This document shows, piece by piece, positions 5,691-6,466 of a stretch of DNA of 6,466 bases. Location: NCBI GenBank assembly GCA_946534895.1, contig CAMNDE010000132.1, forward strand, positions 1-6,466, in the 5' to 3' direction. Both the position numbers and the translations under genes were made by a program. The notes beneath the pieces are model-generated. The model was not told where the DNA came from, ran no database searches, and worked only from the letters and a program-made list of their open reading frames with translations. Within the stretch, counting starts at the first letter, position 1; the number at the start of each line of letters is the position of its first letter. This DNA is from UBA2943 sp946534895 (GTDB lineage Bacteria; Bacillota; Clostridia; Christensenellales; Aristaeellaceae).

Positions 5691-6449
5691 TTACTGATAC
5701 ATGGAAACCTTGTTTCCGTCACTGATCACGGTGATATCCCCGTATGTGGTCTCCGCCGTCTGGATGCCGCGATCTGCCAGCAGGTCAAGCAATTCCTGGT
5801 CCGCCGGGTTCTTGGCTGAGCAGCAGATGGCTGCAATAGACGGCCTGACCGTGTCCAGCAGCTGTTCCAGAGCAGAATTATAGTTGCCGTGATGCGGGAT
5901 TTTCAGAAAATCACACGGTTCCGCCGTACCGCCCTCCAGCCAGGCACGGATGCGTTTTTTTTCAATATCCCCGGTGAACAGAAGCCGGCTGTTTCCGTGG
6001 ACCACAGTGGTGATCAGGGAAAAATTGTTGTCCACTTCGCCTTTGCCCTTCACTTCATAGTTCAGGGGCGGTTCCACCTTTACACTGGCGCTGCCAAAGG
6101 CAAAAGCTTCCGGCGCATCCAGGTATTCGGGCTTCACCCCGCACGCGTTCAGTGCTTCCATGAATTCATCATATTCCGGACCTTCTCCCGTATAATGCGG
6201 AAGCAGCACACGGTTCACCTTTACGCCGCGCAATACCATATCCGCACCGCCCACATGATCCTTGTCAAAATGCGTGATGATCATGACATCGACACTTTCA
6301 AGTCCATGATTGTGGAGATATGCAACCACTTCCACGCCGTCCTCATCTTCCCCCGCATCGATGATCATGGCATGATTTTCCTCATGGACCACAATGGCGT
6401 CCGCCTTCCCAACCTTCAGAATGGAAACGGTCAGTTCCGGATGCTGCAT
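5691..6449 (-). CDS. Metallo-beta-lactamase-fold hydrolase, ComEC C-terminal type
   Basis: This 252-aa MBL-fold protein resembles the C-terminal hydrolase domain of the competence protein ComEC/Rec2 but lacks its membrane channel. Seen in order: LTVSILKVGKADAIVV (6-21), DAGEDEDG (31-38), the metal motif THFDKDHVGG (His60, Asp62, Asp64, His65), DNNFSLI (140-146), FTGDIE (158-163, Asp161), and KIPHHG (183-188, His186-His187). These are the usual metal-binding and ComEC-like positions and none appears lost. No signal peptide or membrane helix is visible, so a cytoplasmic enzyme is likely. The known ComEC-type domain acts on DNA, but the substrate here is unknown. ATG 6449 has AGAGGGGG (6458-6465) 8 bases upstream. 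As no stop is seen before the window edge in this frame, a longer N-terminus cannot be fully excluded. It converges with the 194-aa gene and shares its terminator. Confidence 0.9.
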   Translation of the reverse strand: MQHPELTVSILKVGKADAIVVHEENHAMIIDAGEDEDGVEVVAYLHNHGLESVDVMIITHFDKDHVGGADMVLRGVKVNRVLLPHYTGEGPEYDEFMEALNACGVKPEYLDAPEAFAFGSASVKVEPPLNYEVKGKGEVDNNFSLITTVVHGNSRLLFTGDIEKKRIRAWLEGGTAEPCDFLKIPHHGNYNSALEQLLDTVRPSIAAICCSAKNPADQELLDLLADRGIQTAETTYGDITVISDGNKVSMYQ

Positions 6450-6466
6450 ATCCGATGCCCCCTCTG

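Overview
The window looks like chromosomal DNA of a Bacillota (Firmicutes) bacterium with moderately high GC. The basis is strong purine-rich Shine-Dalgarno sites, extended -10 promoters, Rho-independent terminators, a short ACT-domain phosphoglycerate dehydrogenase paired with serC, and a 194-aa protein whose pattern I recall from Bacillota genomes. A gut Erysipelotrichia or Clostridia lineage would fit, but that is an impression rather than a measurement.

Layout, left to right. Positions 1-42 are probably the last codons of a + strand gene. It converges on an exodeoxyribonuclease III gene (exoA/xth, - strand, 99-860), and the two share a bidirectional terminator (59-97). Between exoA and the divergent serC lie about 280 bases without a gene. 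They hold a candidate exoA promoter (880-908), a long imperfect hairpin (917-962), a dyad (1038-1053) and a well-formed serC promoter (1074-1102).

serC (1143-2216, TTG start) and serA (2240-3397) form a two-gene serine biosynthesis operon closed by a strong terminator (3406-3439). SerA oxidises 3-phosphoglycerate to 3-phosphohydroxypyruvate and SerC transaminates this to phosphoserine. The phosphatase for the third step is not in the window. Next come a MATE-family multidrug/cation antiporter (3471-4847), then a 120-base gap with two adjacent palindromes and an extended -10 element, then a conserved protein of unknown function (4968-5552). That gene converges on a - strand metallo-beta-lactamase-fold hydrolase of the ComEC C-terminal type (5691-6449), with a small hairpin and a large bidirectional terminator between them.

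Most of the window is ordinary housekeeping content, and I see no mobile element, CRISPR array, tRNA or rRNA. The points worth a second look are the TTG start and possible regulation of serC, non-canonical active-site residues in SerC, the unexplained hairpin upstream of exoA, the palindromes before the unknown gene, and the unknown gene itself.
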